From: Marchantia polymorpha subsp. ruderalis
Taxonomy: Eukaryota; Streptophyta; Marchantiopsida; Marchantiales; Marchantiaceae
Length of the DNA: 64,000 nt
Direction: 5' to 3'
Assembly: GCA_037833965.1 (NCBI GenBank)
Contig: AP031352.1
Location: 24,098,501-24,162,500, forward strand
Shown one piece after another: positions 48,200-59,739 of the stretch. The position numbers were made by a program, and so were the translations under genes. Every line of letters starts with the position of its first letter. The first letter of the stretch is position 1. The notes beneath the pieces are model-generated. The model worked only from the letters and a program-made list of their open reading frames with translations. It did not search any database and had not been told where the DNA came from.

Positions 48200-48697
48200 T
48201 TATTCGATATCGACCATCTGCAGCTGCTCTGAGTGCGCGAGGGGTCCAGCTTCCCGTGGATCATGGTGCGTCGAGTTTGAGAAGTCCCGTTGGTTTGGGC
48301 TGGGGTTGCACTGACATTTAATGCGGACAGTCCTCCTTTTTGTCCTGCCGGTGTGAAATAAAGCCTGGAAGCTTTCCGCAAAAGGAACCGACCACTCCGC
48401 CACAAGAAAGACATATTTTCTCCCGCAGGCTACAATCAGCAGAAAAAGGGAGCCGGCCTCGTGCAAGGTGCTCAAGGTCGGGTGACTCGGAACAATCCGG
48501 TACTGTTGGGGGTATCTCTCGTCGAGTCTCTTGTCACATAGTACTTGGCAAGCTGGTCTCAACCTTGTGGCTTCGATTGAATCGACCCGGAAGCGCATCC
48601 AATCCTCTGTAGACAGATCCGAGGGCGTTTCCAAGTATCGGGGAAAGGAGTCGCCGACACTCTGGGACCGTTGTTTAAGAACAGAAGGCTCGTCACC
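48200..48697 (-). CDS. Unidentified open frame, possible exon or relic
   Basis: Open for 166 codons between stops; the first ATG is at 48598, and the stretch upstream (PRYLETPSDLSTEDWMRFRV) already looks protein-like, so a splice acceptor rather than that ATG may define its start. The middle is hydrophobic (SLFLLIVACGRKYVFLV). No family recognised. No partner exon identified. Confidence 0.28.
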   Translation of the reverse strand, partial: GDEPSVLKQRSQSVGDSFPRYLETPSDLSTEDWMRFRVDSIEATRLRPACQVLCDKRLDERYPQQYRIVPSHPTLSTLHEAGSLFLLIVACGRKYVFLVAEWSVPFAESFQALFHTGRTKRRTVRIKCQCNPSPNQRDFSNSTHHDPREAGPLAHSEQLQMVDIE

Positions 48698-51532
48698 TCA
48701 CCCGTGACCATCATTCGATAAGCGTTTGTATAATTTTGCCTGATTGACAAAACACACTTTTTACCAAAGAGTCTTATCCGGGGAGCAAAAGGTCAGGTGA
48801 TAAAACATGCACTGCTGTGAGTGATCTAGATGATATGATTAGAATCGTGTATCATTTAAGACAGGGATCGATTCTAGTTAAACAACCTCTAAATGTCCGA
48901 GGGTTTCAGGGTGATTTGAAGATTATTTATATCATATCATATTGCCGAAAATTTGAGATTATATCATCGCAACTTGCCCATCCGATGGTTCTTAGATTTT
49001 GGAATGAGCGTTGGTGGCTACCAAAAGACAGTTTTGAGACACTACACTCGCTTGTTTCTGCAAATCACTCATCACTTAAAGTCATCAGGATTAAAGATGT
49101 TACCACAAAAATTGTCTCATCATGACATCTAGTTTGTTTCGCTTGAAATATTACTTATTGTACCGATGGATTCAATTTGTTACTCGACTACAAGTTGCAA
49201 CCAGCATTCTACGCTGGCCGAAGGTAGGCTTAGGCGTCACCTCTGTAGTGGAATGACTTTAGAGGGGACAAAAGCAGATCCATGGAATATGAACCCCGTG
49301 TCAGAAAACACCATCCAATCAATGAAACCCACAAGAAGAGCCGCATCGCAAGGAAAATTGGAGAGTGGTAGCCAGTCTCCCAATAGAGTGGTCAGCTTCC
49401 ACTGGCATGCATATCATAAGTAGTAGTAGACTTTATATGGTCCAGATTGAGAACACATCACCTTTTCTACGATTCAATTTCCAAGGCTACAGTCGTATGT
49501 AAGTCTAGGGCTATAATATTCATGTACATGATCGCAATAGGAAAGAGACATTTGCAGCTATCGTAGCCAACCTCAATAAACTTTTCTGCAGTTTGATTTG
49601 GATATCCATACATCTCTGCTTCCGAACGATTTTCATTCTTGCAAACCTCTATTCCTCCAGGATTCACCCAAATGGATGTGCCTCAGAGTCGGACCCGTGA
49701 CTCAACAAGCACTTGCCAAAGTGAACTAGCTAGACCTTTCGCGATCTTTCGAAGGGTGTCGTGTGCATGCCAAGCGGCTGTAACTCCAAATAGATTTGCA
49801 CGTGTTTCGTGCGATGCCGTAGTGCACCCTCGGAGGACAACTGGCAGCCAAGAACCTTCCAAGCAGACCAGTCTTAATGGATTCAGCGTGTACATCGTAA
49901 AATATATGAATCGAACCACACCCTGCATCACTCAAGGTTGAATCATGTGTGTTGCCCGTTTCCGGAAATCGTGTGGCAATTTCGGCGGCAAAATTGTTTG
50001 CGGAAGGGGTACATGAATTGCAAAGACAGTCACACACCGTCGAGATTGGCATGGCCTCTTTATTAATGCTATAATATGCTGGAGTGGATAAGACTTGATA
50101 GAGGACTGGCAATGATGCTCGTCTGGTCTAACATAGCACATGTTTAGCATGATTTCCGGCGCATTTAAAGACGTGGTTTACACCTCGAAAACAAAGTGGA
50201 TGATTACGTTTTCCATTTAATGAAATTCACTCAAGACTAAACCGAGAGTTTCAACATCAAGAAGATGGAGGTGCGTAGATTGAACACGATTGGTTCCCGA
50301 CCAATCGTGTATGCACAAACTAGGATACCATTTTAAAGAAAAAATCTTCTCAGGATTTTGCTCCTTTCAAGTTTTGCTTGTTATTTCACTTAGTCCAGTT
50401 TTTCTTTTTGCTTTTACTCAGCCCGTTCTACCACCCTTTAGTTTCTTCCATTTACCACTTAATCGAGTCATCCCACCTGTCAATTTTGTTTCTGGGGTGT
50501 CAAAACCACACCAAAAAAATTCATCTGATTTGATTATATCGAACTAATTCATTCGAGATACACAGTAACAATGAAACTATGAAGTTTCAAATTTCTAGTT
50601 TCGACTTAAATGAGATGGTCAGGCAGAACGCAAAATAGTGACTACTCTAGGGTACAATTCTTGACTACTAGTCTCTGGTCCTTGCCTGGTGGAATAGATT
50701 GTGTGAAGCAATGCTTACAGTTGCTAAGCGTAAAATGAATGCAAACCTTTTTGAACTACAACGCTAGGAGAATAGTTATTTGTTGTCATCATGAAAAAAT
50801 TTATAGATGGAATAAAGATCATATTGTCGAAGAAATGGATTATTATCAATAAATCGAAGAAATATGAAATTATGAGCAGGGCCATATTCAAACTCGATAT
50901 CATCATAATTATTCGTTGTCTTAAGGGGACGATTGGTAAATTATTATTATTTTAAAACTACAAACCAGAGAATAAGTAAGCAATTGCAAAGCAACATCCA
51001 TTAAGAATTATTTAACAAATTTAAAGATTGCGGATACTGTTTACTTATGTATATTAAGTATATTAAACACTATATTGCAATCCTAACAAAGGACCAGATT
51101 CCTTTGTTCATGAAAAGGAAAAAATGAACTGTCAGTGAATGAAATATAACAAAGAATTTGAAATCTACTTTTTGAATATAAAAAAATATAGATATTTGTA
51201 TGTTTTGAGTATAACCTACTGGACATATTACGGACAATGTAATTTTGAAAGTTTACTTTCAACTTGGACATAATTATTCATAAGTTAAAATAAAATAATA
51301 TTTATAACAGATTGTGATAAATCAAAAATTTTAACAGAATTCAGTATTTATTATCTTAAGAAATCTTTCATGCATTCATAAATGCAGCTATTCATTCTTT
51401 ATTGATCAATTAGTGTTTAATGTTCTAAGTTAGTAAATTGTATTTCGTGATGTGCTCTAGAATATATAATATTTAAACGTTCACCTTCACTTCATGAAAC
51501 TTATGAGACAAAATTACACAAGATTAAGAAAT
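48698..51532. other. Intergenic, mixed then AT-rich
   Basis: Only short frames without motifs. AT-rich from about 50.2 kb. Confidence 0.5.
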
Positions 51533-51596
51533 AAAAAGACTTATAAGTTATAAGTCTTTTTTTGTATATATAATATGTGTTATAAGTTATAACACA
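51533..51596. repeat. Two adjacent palindromes with single-base centres
   Basis: First: arms 51533-51546 and 51548-51561 (14 bp) around G51547. Second: arms 51576-51585 and 51587-51596 (10 bp) around G51586. Both share the core TTATAAGTTATAA. No flanking duplication. Confidence 0.92.
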
Positions 51597-52986
51597 ATAT
51601 TTAAAGAAGTTTGTAATCAAAGTAAGAGCTTTTGTAATATGTGGAAAAGAATTATATGCTTTTACAAAAATCTTGCAGATGTCAACATTGGCTTGATATA
51701 TTATTGCATGGCAGTATCTTCATTACCATACATAGATTGGGAATTGATACATGGAACAAATAAAGTAAAAAATATAAAATAACGTTTTTTTTAAGATATC
51801 AGACACTTGAAAGAAAAACCAACTTTCTATATGTTTTGGGGCAAAATATTTTCATTCCATTGTAAATTTTAGATTTCTGTAAGTTTCTTTAATTTTTGTT
51901 GAAATATAAAGCAGTTTTAATTGCAACTCAGACACATTGATGTACACCGTGAGTTCAACATATGAGTTAATTGAAAGAATTGAATAGTCTTACTAATTGT
52001 ATAATATGTATAAAATTGGCATGAGTAGCATGATGATGTATTTTTTCATGCAACATTTAGAAGATTGTTACTTTATACATTCATGCTAATTAATGATTGA
52101 ACATAAATTTTTTTATCTAAATATTTTTTTATATCTACAATTTTCATGCAATCTTTAGCTAAAAAATTATATAAAAAAATAAAATCTTATACAAAAGAAA
52201 TAATATTTTATCAATATTTGAACTCTAGGTTTTTGAAATTTTTTTCATGATTAAAGTACAAAAATTAAAAATTTTCAGTAAATCATAAAAACTTTTGCAC
52301 TATCATGACTAACCATAAAAATTTATGAGATTTGAAATTCACCCATAAATAATAAATTTGAATGATTATTTTTTTAATAAAAAAATCCTTAAAAATAATT
52401 TAGTATATAAATATATAATTTAAGATGTTGGTCTAAGATTTGCAAAAAATGGTAATTAAAAATATTTTTCTTTTCATATTAATTTAAAAATAATTCATAA
52501 TGTAAGACTTGTTTACTCAATGCCAATTCATGCATTTTTTATTATATATCATAAAAAATATCAATCTAGAGATTATTTCAATTTTTTAGAAATATTTTAA
52601 AGAGAAAATTTAAAATTTAAATATTGGAAAAAAAATTCATATATTGTGATTTATTGTACCAGCTTATTTTCAATTTGCAATTTATTTATTAAAAAAATTA
52701 GTTCCAGACTTGAACAATAAGATATTTTGATTTCATGTTGCTAAATAAAAATATTATTGCATATATTTTGACAAAATAATATTTTAAAATAGGTATTCAT
52801 TTATTTGTGATTGCATATATTTTGAATTTTGAAAAAATTAAACTTTTTTTCATAGAGTCAAATCTTTGATTGTTGTTGTTGGTATTATTGTCAACATCTT
52901 CAATTAATTAAATCTAAAATTGAAATTATTCAAGATGAAAATAGTGTTGCATTATAATTGGTTTTTCATCATCAGATATAAGTAAT
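51597..52986. other. Very AT-rich intergenic DNA
   Basis: Nothing recognised. Confidence 0.6.
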
Positions 52987-53025
52987 TTGTGCGCTTGTTA
53001 GATAAGGATTAAGTGTGTTAGTTGA
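52987..53025 (+). repeat. Fragment related to the gypsy LTR
   Basis: GTGCGCTTGTTAGATAAGG... resembles the LTR segment at about 9487-9523 and its 5' partner, at roughly 32 of 36 aligned positions with one single-base gap. Flanks do not match, so it is an isolated remnant of the same family. Confidence 0.65.
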
Positions 53026-53112
53026 GACAACCAAGTTAGTAATTAAAAAATAATATTTTTTGGGGGTGTGAAACTCATCTATCTAAAATGAATTACACGA
53101 TAAACTACAATC

Positions 53113-53186
53113 TATCTAAAATGTATTCTTGCAGTGATTTTACGACTTGCGTTTCATAAAATCACTGCAAGAATACATTTTAGATA
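53113..53186. repeat. Perfect 30-bp inverted repeat, 14-nt loop
   Basis: Arms 53113-53142 and 53157-53186 are exact reverse complements. The arm end CTATCTAAAATG also occurs once as a direct repeat about 35 bp upstream. It lies 90 bp from the LTR fragment. Confidence 0.96.
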
Positions 53187-56100
53187 ATCACTTGCTTTTC
53201 ATTGTGTTATCTAATCTGGACATCATAAAGTAATAAAAAAATGTTACTTTATTTATCTAAAGATGTGCATATTGATAGAATGACAAGAAAAATACTCATT
53301 TAGTTTATTCATGAAATATAATAAAAAAAGCATATAAGCAATTTAACTTAACCTGCAGGTTAATCTTCAGAAGCTAAAAAATATATCATGATTGAAAATC
53401 TTATCACTTTCATGAATTGATTGATATAGTCTGAAAAAACTATTTGTTGATGTGTTGGTACAACTCATTGTGCATATCAATTCGAAGAATCTAAACTCTA
53501 CATTCTACTTATTGTGATTTAAAAAAAATGTTTCCTATGCATAGAATATATCATGATTCCAAATATGATAATGAAAGCAAGTAAAGCTAAAACCAGGAAT
53601 AGACAAGAAAAAAGTGATATTATTTAAGCAATTATTATCGTATTCAATATCACAAACTCATGAATCTGTAACTCTTGTGGAAAATTTCAAGAATTCATAA
53701 CCTCAAAAGACACACTCATAACATAAGATTCTAATTCCAAGAAATTCAACTATGGTTTAACAGACTCAATACACGATTTTGAAATGGTGATAAAAATCAA
53801 AAGTGACACGTCTTTATCAGCAATGAAAATTCGCTCTTAATGCAAATAAAAATAATCAGTAAAACCTATCTATATCCTTAGTATGAAGCTTTATTCCAAT
53901 GAACCCCAACACAATATATGGCTAATATTATTGTTATCACTCCCAATGCAATGTGAGAAAACCAAGCTCTTTACTAGTGATCTACTCTACCTTTCGCTGT
54001 CACCCGGGGCAAACCCCTAGCCCGACTCCAAGCACCAACATCTTCAATTCTAAATTCTCCTAAATACTCATTTGGAATTCACGTCTGATGATTATTTCAT
54101 GTATTTTCCGTACTATTGAGTAAAAATGCAAATGAGTATTATTTCTTGGAAAAACTCGATTACATGGTTGACATTGGTCTCTTTGTTATACTCAAGACTT
54201 ATGAGTTAGCTTTTAAGGCATGTTGAGAGAATAAGAACTATCTAAGATGTGTTCATTCCAGAAAGTTCCATCGAAAAGAGGAGACAGAAAAAGAGTGGTT
54301 CCTGGTGTTGACATATAACTGCTCGGCATGGAGATGTTAATACGTACATGTGCAGATCAGATGTTTCGCTCCGATTCCAATGCCTCTAGTGGCCTGTGTC
54401 AATTTGCCAGTGGACCAAGCGGATGATTCAGGAAGTCCTCTCAACTGGACATGGAACATTCCTCCGCTCCAATACAGTCCTCTCGTTCAGTCTATGCAAT
54501 ACTGTACTCCGACTTCACAGTTGGTTTACTCCACGGAAGGTAAATAGAATGAAGTAGGCGAGGATGGCATCTAGCACTGAGTGGATTAGACAGTCATCAA
54601 GACACGTAGGTTTTTGACATAGAGGAGGTGAAACGCTGCACTGTTGAAGAAAAATTCGAACGTCAGTGCACTGAGTGTAGAGTTCTAGGAAGGAGGGAGC
54701 TGAAGCGACTGAATGTGGAAGAAATTTTGCATGTTCTGGCATTTGCAGCTGTGAGGAAAGACGGATTTCGACGGCGGGCCTTCAAGTAGTATTGGAGGAG
54801 GTCGAGTGAAGTGGTACGTCAGTGTGCCGGACACAGACTCAAGTGGACATCGAACACAGATGCAAGACCAACGAACAGCATGAGAAGGTTTACTAGCACC
54901 GGTTTTGGCTGCACCTCCGTTTTAATGTTGGGAGTCTGGGCGTTAAGCCGATGAGGTCCGAGAAATTACGATTGCATTTGCACTGGTCATACATTTACGA
55001 CAAGCACTGCCTTCTACACGTTAAGAAATGTGATACGTTGAACAGAGCAACATGGATCATGGGAAGCATTGGAAGAACCTAGACTGCACATAGCCTAGCT
55101 TCAGGCAAAGAGTCCAAATTCACTTATTAACCTAATGAATGAGACTCCAAGTTGGAAGCTTGACATCAGAAGAGCAGTGCGGTTGATTCAGACCTAATCT
55201 CCTACTGGCGGTGTTAGTGTACATTTATTGTGTTCACAGGCGTCACCTCGAGGGTTGGTTTTTGGAGGTTCGAACAGAATACTTCTTGGCGCCCAGCTTG
55301 AATCGCAGCAGTTTCTTTGATTTCACTTCGAAAGAGCAGGTGGAGATTCACGCGAAGAGCATCTGCAGTGATTGTTTAGGACGCTGGTGTTGATGGATAT
55401 CATCTGATTCGTCCTGTCAGTTTTGCTCATATGGTAGAGTGATCATGAAGCCGACTGAATCTTTGTTTTCTTGCATAGCAAACAATAAGCTTTGATAACG
55501 AAGGAACCATTGTAATTATCTCCTCTGCTCGAAACGGATGGACCTCCAAGGTACTCAACAGTGATTGGTTTGCAAGGGTAGTAATCATAAATTTAGATAA
55601 CGGCTTGATGTTGACTTCGTCTATTCTTATACTGACAGCAGAAGACAAGTAGTTTCACGTCGATTTCGAATACTACTCGAATACAGCCCTATTGATTTGC
55701 CGCATTTCTGACAGTTCGAGTTGTTGATGGTTCGGTGGATTATTCCAGAAGTTGAAGAATGCAGTGACAAATGTCCGATAGACGACAAACCCCAGGTATG
55801 GACGTGTGGATGACTAAGAGGAGCAACGAGTAGTGTATCTTCTCTCGAGGTAATCATTACAGTTTTTACACCAAGGAGGGCAAATCTTAATGTGTGCAGA
55901 TGGACTTTTTAAATGGCTCTTAGCGTGAGAGGTTTGGGATGACAGTTCTTCACATAGTTTCGTGAGTGAAGACGCAGCCTGCTCTGACTGCTTGCAGCGT
56001 AAGACTACAAGCGACCCTCAGTTTACAGCTGAGCGAGATGACGTACCCTAAGCCGTGAATTCTCTGGTACATGCGGAGTTTTCAGAAGTCCCGAATGTCG

Positions 56101-58032
56101 CCTGCGGCAAATGGGTTCCTTCGTTGTTGATTCAAATTAATCAGTTAAACATAAAAGGAAGAAGTTCACATGCCGTGATTTCTCACATCTCCGAAACATC
56201 GAAACGCTGTACTAAGTTCCGCACCTGAAAGCGTCAAAAGTCCTGGAGTTCCTTGCTTGGGAAATTTGCACTTACTGCCACCAGAGACAAATGTCTTTGC
56301 CAGAGATAGACCTGGTTCCGTGAATTATCCCACATACAATCTGCAGAGAAATTTCTCGTAGATCGGCAACTCGCTCTACCAAGTCCAACCTCGTCTCCTA
56401 CCCTGGCTAGAAAACGCCACACCGAATGTTTACTTGCAACATTTAATTACCATTGAATCCGGTCAAGGGGAAAAGAAAATTTTAATTTGTATTAGGATCT
56501 TCATGTATTACGACTTCTTGATCATTCTGTACGTAGTATTTGTACTTTTCTCCTTGATACATAATTGGCTTTTGGAATGTGGTCCGACAAGAACAATTTT
56601 GATCTTTTTCTCTTGTCCCTTCGCTCTCATTGGATCACTCCGATGATTTCGGTCCCTTGAAAGTCGAGCAAGCGACCTACCTTACATTCAAGTTGAGCTA
56701 CAAAGTGTTGCTGGGAGAAGAGATCTACCGTCGTAGATCTTTTCTCCCAAGTATTCTCCCAAGTTCCCAACTCTTTCCTCTTCTTGTGTTCTTGTCTCTC
56801 CATTAATGCATTGGACTCTAGGTCAGATATCGAATAACGTGTAGCTTTCCTTCAGTACTCAAAGCTGGTCATTTCTTCAATGTTAATCGGTAAGATCATT
56901 AAGCCCATGTGCCTGAATCGAGCTTTAACTGTACAAGTAACTTTTCGAATCCAAGTGTGCAATGGTGACATGTGCCTCGGTTTCCGTGTAAGTAGGATAG
57001 ATTCTGTTGGGACCTGTTCCTATAGACACATATCTCACCTCTATGCCTTCCTCTTATCGGAGACAAGAAGACGGTGCCCGTTTCTATCACTCGGTATGAA
57101 TGTGTACGATAATGCACTCTGAAACATGAAGTAATTAGCCATTGCATGTCGCAAAAAACGTATGCCTAGGACAGTGATGCACCTCTCAGTTCCAGGCACC
57201 CATTGACGTCTCTTGCCCTTAATCAACAACAGATCTCGTGAAGTACCACTAATACGCGTCGGTGCAATCGAGACAGGATTCGAATCTGGGAAAATATCGG
57301 ATGGAGTTCCAGCTATTTGTAAGGCAGAGTAGCACGGTTCGAGAAAATCGATTTGAAGCACTTGAAGTCTTGAAAGAACAAATGAATGAATGGGACTCAA
57401 GCAATACGACAATTCGAGCATTTCCTTTTAGGTCTCCTGAAACTCGACCCTAAACTGGACTGCAGGATCGAAAGCATCCAAAATGTGAAGATCATCACAC
57501 GAATGACGCATTATTCACTCACTAGTCAAAAGGTCGTGCCTGTGCCTGCCAACATTTAAACCACATGAACGTATTTAAACTGCATAAACTCGAGTACATA
57601 CAGATATTTCTATTAAAACTACATAAAATGTATGTGAAATGTAATTCTTTATGTGATATAAGATTATTCATCTCTACATTTCAGCCAATTTTCTCTTCTT
57701 TTTACTCCGCCTGCGCCAAAAGGATTCTCGCATCCTTGCCTTCCGGTTGGTTTCGCGGCACAGACGTCGTACGTGCGTCGTGGCGATTTCAAACAAGTTT
57801 GAATTCAAACTGAAGAGAGAAACGTGAGGGCGGAGAGAAAGCCTCCGATCTCGCAGTCCACAACTTCGACGCACCCTCATGAGTCATGTTACGAGGTTGA
57901 GAGCCACCTGCGTGGTTGGCTGTTAAAAAGTCGGTGCGAGCATGCGATGCCGCAAACTCCACTGCGCCCCTGCATGCCAAGTTCAGTCCAGTACTGTACT
58001 GTCCTATACTCCTATGCAGAGTCCAGCGAAGC
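53187..58032. other. Intergenic: AT-rich to 54.2 kb, then mixed
   Basis: 54.3-57.9 kb has several 60-126 codon frames on both strands with no recognisable domain. One hairpin lies at 56712. No RNA gene was found. Confidence 0.45.
56712..56749. repeat. 17-bp inverted repeat, 4-nt loop, one mismatch
   Basis: Arms 56712-56728 and 56733-56749 around CGTC; one G/A difference. Confidence 0.9.
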
Positions 58033-58069
58033 ATATAAGATACTGAATGAGTCATTCAGTATCTTATAT
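58033..58069. repeat. Perfect 18-bp palindrome with single-base centre
   Basis: Arms 58033-58050 and 58052-58069 around G58051. It directly abuts the next palindrome. Confidence 0.97.
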
Positions 58070-58102
58070 CGCTTGTTGGTCATTCAGAATGACCAACAAG
58101 CG
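58070..58102. repeat. Perfect 16-bp palindrome with single-base centre
   Basis: Arms 58070-58085 and 58087-58102 around A58086. It shares the core TCATTCAG with the preceding palindrome. Confidence 0.97.
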
Positions 58103-59739
58103 AATGTTTTTCCTGGGATTTTAGTATATTCTTCTCAGAAAAAGTGTCATATCGAGTATTATAGAGAATTGAGCTTGCAAGCATCACTTGTAAGCACTAA
58201 AAATCTCGAGCGTTAATGCCAATCCTAAGCACGCCAGTATAGGATAAGGATTGAGCCGTGCTTAGAATAACTGTGCACGCAAGGTATGTAAAATCTGGCA
58301 ATTACCTGGTTACAGTGCGTGGCTGCTGTGCAGTAATGCACGCAGTGGTAATGCCAGCGACCCCGCGCACAGAGGTGCCGAATAAGTCAAGGCAATCCTC
58401 TCCCTGGCGCCAGAGCCAGCTAACCAGCAGGCTCCGACCCGATCCGACATAGCTATAGCTGAACCAAGTCCAGGGAGAGATAGGGAGGCTTTTATGAGGG
58501 CGGATTGGGATGGTGGAGTTACTGTGTTGCTTCTGCAGAAGGACTACAGTGCAGTAGCTGCTGTGGGTGGTGATGAGATCCGAAACATGACGTTCGCGAG
58601 CGTGCTGCTGCTGGGCACCAGCCAACCGAGTCAATCGAATCGACTGTCTCCCTCCCTCCCTCCCTCCCTCGCGCTGGGTTCCGGCCGCCGTTCGTGATAG
58701 GTCGTGAAGGCCGCGATGAACCGCGACGGCTGCGGGCCATGATTGCTCGCTAGATGTGTACTGTACTGTAGTGCTCTCGAAGCATGACCGTCACAGTCGC
58801 AGTGGAAATTACGTACCTCGCTTTCCTGGCTTGCTTCCGCTTCGGACTATGCGGAAGCAACTGCGGGTGGTTGGTAGCAGACTCGCCCCCTGGGCCCTGG
58901 GCCCTCATTATCGCCAGGGCTCTGCTCTGCACTCCTCTGCCCGCCACTGCCCGCCTCTCGTATTTCGGACGTCCTCCGCCGGAGACCCGAGGACGAGGCC
59001 AGTGGACGGCAGTGGAGTGCAGAGCAGAGATGAAGGCCCCCAGAGGGACGGAGACGAGACGGGCGGAGGCCGTCCCGCCCGGGGGGGTCCCCAAGTCAAC
59101 CGGTACTGAGTACGTAGCTTTTGCGAATCGGAGTCCGTCAGAGCCGAGAGCCGAGAGCCCGGGGAGGCCCGGGCTGGGCTGGGCTGGCCTCGCGTGGTTG
59201 GTTATGGAGTGCTTTACTGTCCGTCCCACCGGTAAGGCATTAAAGAAGCGGCCTCGTCAAGGCTAACGACGCTAATGGTAGAAATACGCAGCGGGGGAGC
59301 AGCGGAGCCAGACGGCCCCTGGACGATCAAGATGTTGCTCCTCCCACGCCTGTAAAGCGCCAGTGCCACCACCACTTGACTTGGGGGCCTGTGTCTGTGT
59401 CAGTGAGTGAGTGAGCGAGCGAGCGAGGGAGTTAGCGAGCGCTCCTCCTCCCACACTCTCTCTCTCCCTCCCTCTCACTCGCCTCTCCTTTTGGTACAGT
59501 CCCCAGACTGCTGCTCTCTTTGTTGCTGGGCGGGGGGTGGGGATCGACCCTATTTGTCTGCCCCTGCCACCGTCCGGACTCTTCTATTCTGCGCGGGGGG
59601 CTCATCTGCTGGGCTCTGCTGGGCTTGGGTCTGCTTCGCTTCGGTCGGTTCGGGCAATTCGTTTGTTTGCATTTGGACCAATTGACTGGTTTCGAGCCGG
59701 CGGGGCAGTTGTTTCGTCGTACGGCAGGCGTCGTTCGCG
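58103..59739 (+). promoter_or_regulatory. KCS-2 upstream region and likely 5' leader
   Basis: A GC-rich island leading to the KCS-2 ATG. A 9-bp inverted repeat (CTAAGCACG/CGTGCTTAG) lies at 58225-58265, a (TCCC)n run at about 58647-58670, GAGT/GAGC repeats at about 59403-59440, and a pyrimidine-rich tract at 59442-59490, a common plant core-promoter or leader feature. No TATA motif is present between 58700 and the ATG. The transcription start cannot be placed from sequence. Long overlapping frames here reflect base composition. Confidence 0.5.

Noticed and set aside
57262-57300. T-loop-like GATTCGAATC suggesting a tRNA
   Set aside because: No acceptor stem, D-arm or anticodon arm could be placed around it.
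58750-59266. Overlapping 117-160 codon frames on both strands before KCS-2
   Set aside because: Expected from high GC content; no motifs, and they overlap the presumed promoter and leader.
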